DNA from: an uncultured Shimia sp.
GTDB lineage: Bacteria; Pseudomonadota; Alphaproteobacteria; Rhodobacterales; Rhodobacteraceae
Direction: 5' to 3'
NCBI RefSeq assembly: GCF_947498095.1
Contig: NZ_CANMJE010000018.1
Span: 1 to 41,716, forward strand
DNA: 41,716 nt
Below the pieces are notes generated by a model. The model searched no databases. It saw only the letters and a program-made list of their open reading frames with translations, and was not told the DNA's origin. The position numbers were made by a program, and so were the translations under genes. Shown piece by piece: positions 41,627 through 41,716 of this stretch (its first letter is position 1; each line of letters starts with the position of its first letter).

Positions 41627-41716
41627 ATGCGATTGTACATCTCCAATTATAAAGTTCTTGTTCTTTTGTCTTCCTTTTTAGGGCTTCTTTTGAATATCTA
41701 CCCGTCATTGGCTGCT
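41627..41716 (+). CDS. Start of a secreted-protein gene (partial, cut by window end)
   Basis: ATG at 41627 follows a strong AGAGGAG 7 bases upstream. The 30 visible codons encode a signal peptide: MRLYISNYK, then VLVLLSSFLGLLLNI, then a probable cleavage site at YPSLAA. The product is therefore exported, and nothing more can be said. It lies about 60 bases after the GT4 gene in the same direction and may be the next gene of the EPS cluster. Confidence 0.65.
   Translation, partial: MRLYISNYKVLVLLSSFLGLLLNIYPSLAA

Noticed and set aside
1..41716. CRISPR arrays, tRNA or rRNA genes, intact insertion sequences
   Set aside because: None seen: no regularly spaced direct repeats beyond the iterons and coding repeats, no transposase motifs, and no cloverleaf-like sequence recognised by eye.

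Overview
The window looks like a replicon segment from an alphaproteobacterium of the Rhodobacterales (Roseobacter group). Three things point there. A plasmid-type replication initiator of the RPA family (RepA) is followed by divergent parA-parB, with iterons, a DnaA box and parS-like palindromes. Several proteins end in the VPLPA-type variant of the PEP-CTERM sorting signal. An XrtD-type exosortase fused to an EpsI domain is present. This resembles the RepA-type 'biofilm plasmids' of roseobacters, which carry exopolysaccharide genes, rhamnose genes and a type I secretion system. That assignment is inference, since no database search was possible.

Left part (1-8 kb): a TolC/NodT-type outer-membrane lipoprotein, a LapG-like periplasmic cysteine protease, a VPLPA-CTERM protein, a secreted Pro/Glu-repeat protein, and a PrtD/HlyD-type type I secretion pair read leftwards. 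Together they suggest export, and perhaps proteolytic release, of a surface protein whose gene is not in the window.

Replication and partition (8-12.6 kb): repA reads left and parA-parB read right. Between repA and parA lie a perfect DnaA box, three iteron-like repeats at an exact 22-bp period and an AT-rich stretch, together a convincing origin. Two 18-bp palindromes that are exact reverse complements of each other flank parB and are the best parS candidates. Remnants of two VPLPA-CTERM genes follow.

Middle (13-23.3 kb): a PPP-family phosphatase, a small membrane protein, a rhomboid protease, an Alg14/Alg13-like split glycosyltransferase, a nucleotide-sugar dehydrogenase remnant with its middle deleted, a large exported protein of unknown function, two VPLPA-CTERM proteins, and a FecR-domain protein followed by a CHASE2 adenylate/guanylate cyclase.

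Exopolysaccharide/exosortase block (23.3-41.7 kb): leftward genes encode an ExeA-like ATPase, a Wzz-like chain-length protein, a CpsD-like tyrosine kinase and a GT2 glycosyltransferase. Rightward genes encode a phosphoglycosyl transferase, the TPR lipoprotein PrsT and a VanZ-like protein. galU and rmlA read left, with a decayed rmlD beside rmlA. A Wza-like export protein, an outer-membrane beta-barrel, XrtD-EpsI, two AT-rich glycosyltransferase genes and the start of another secreted protein complete the window. The block encodes initiation, assembly, length control and export of a polysaccharide, together with the exosortase thought to process the VPLPA-CTERM proteins. Loss of rmlB/rmlC/rmlD and of the sugar dehydrogenase means that activated sugars must come from genes elsewhere.
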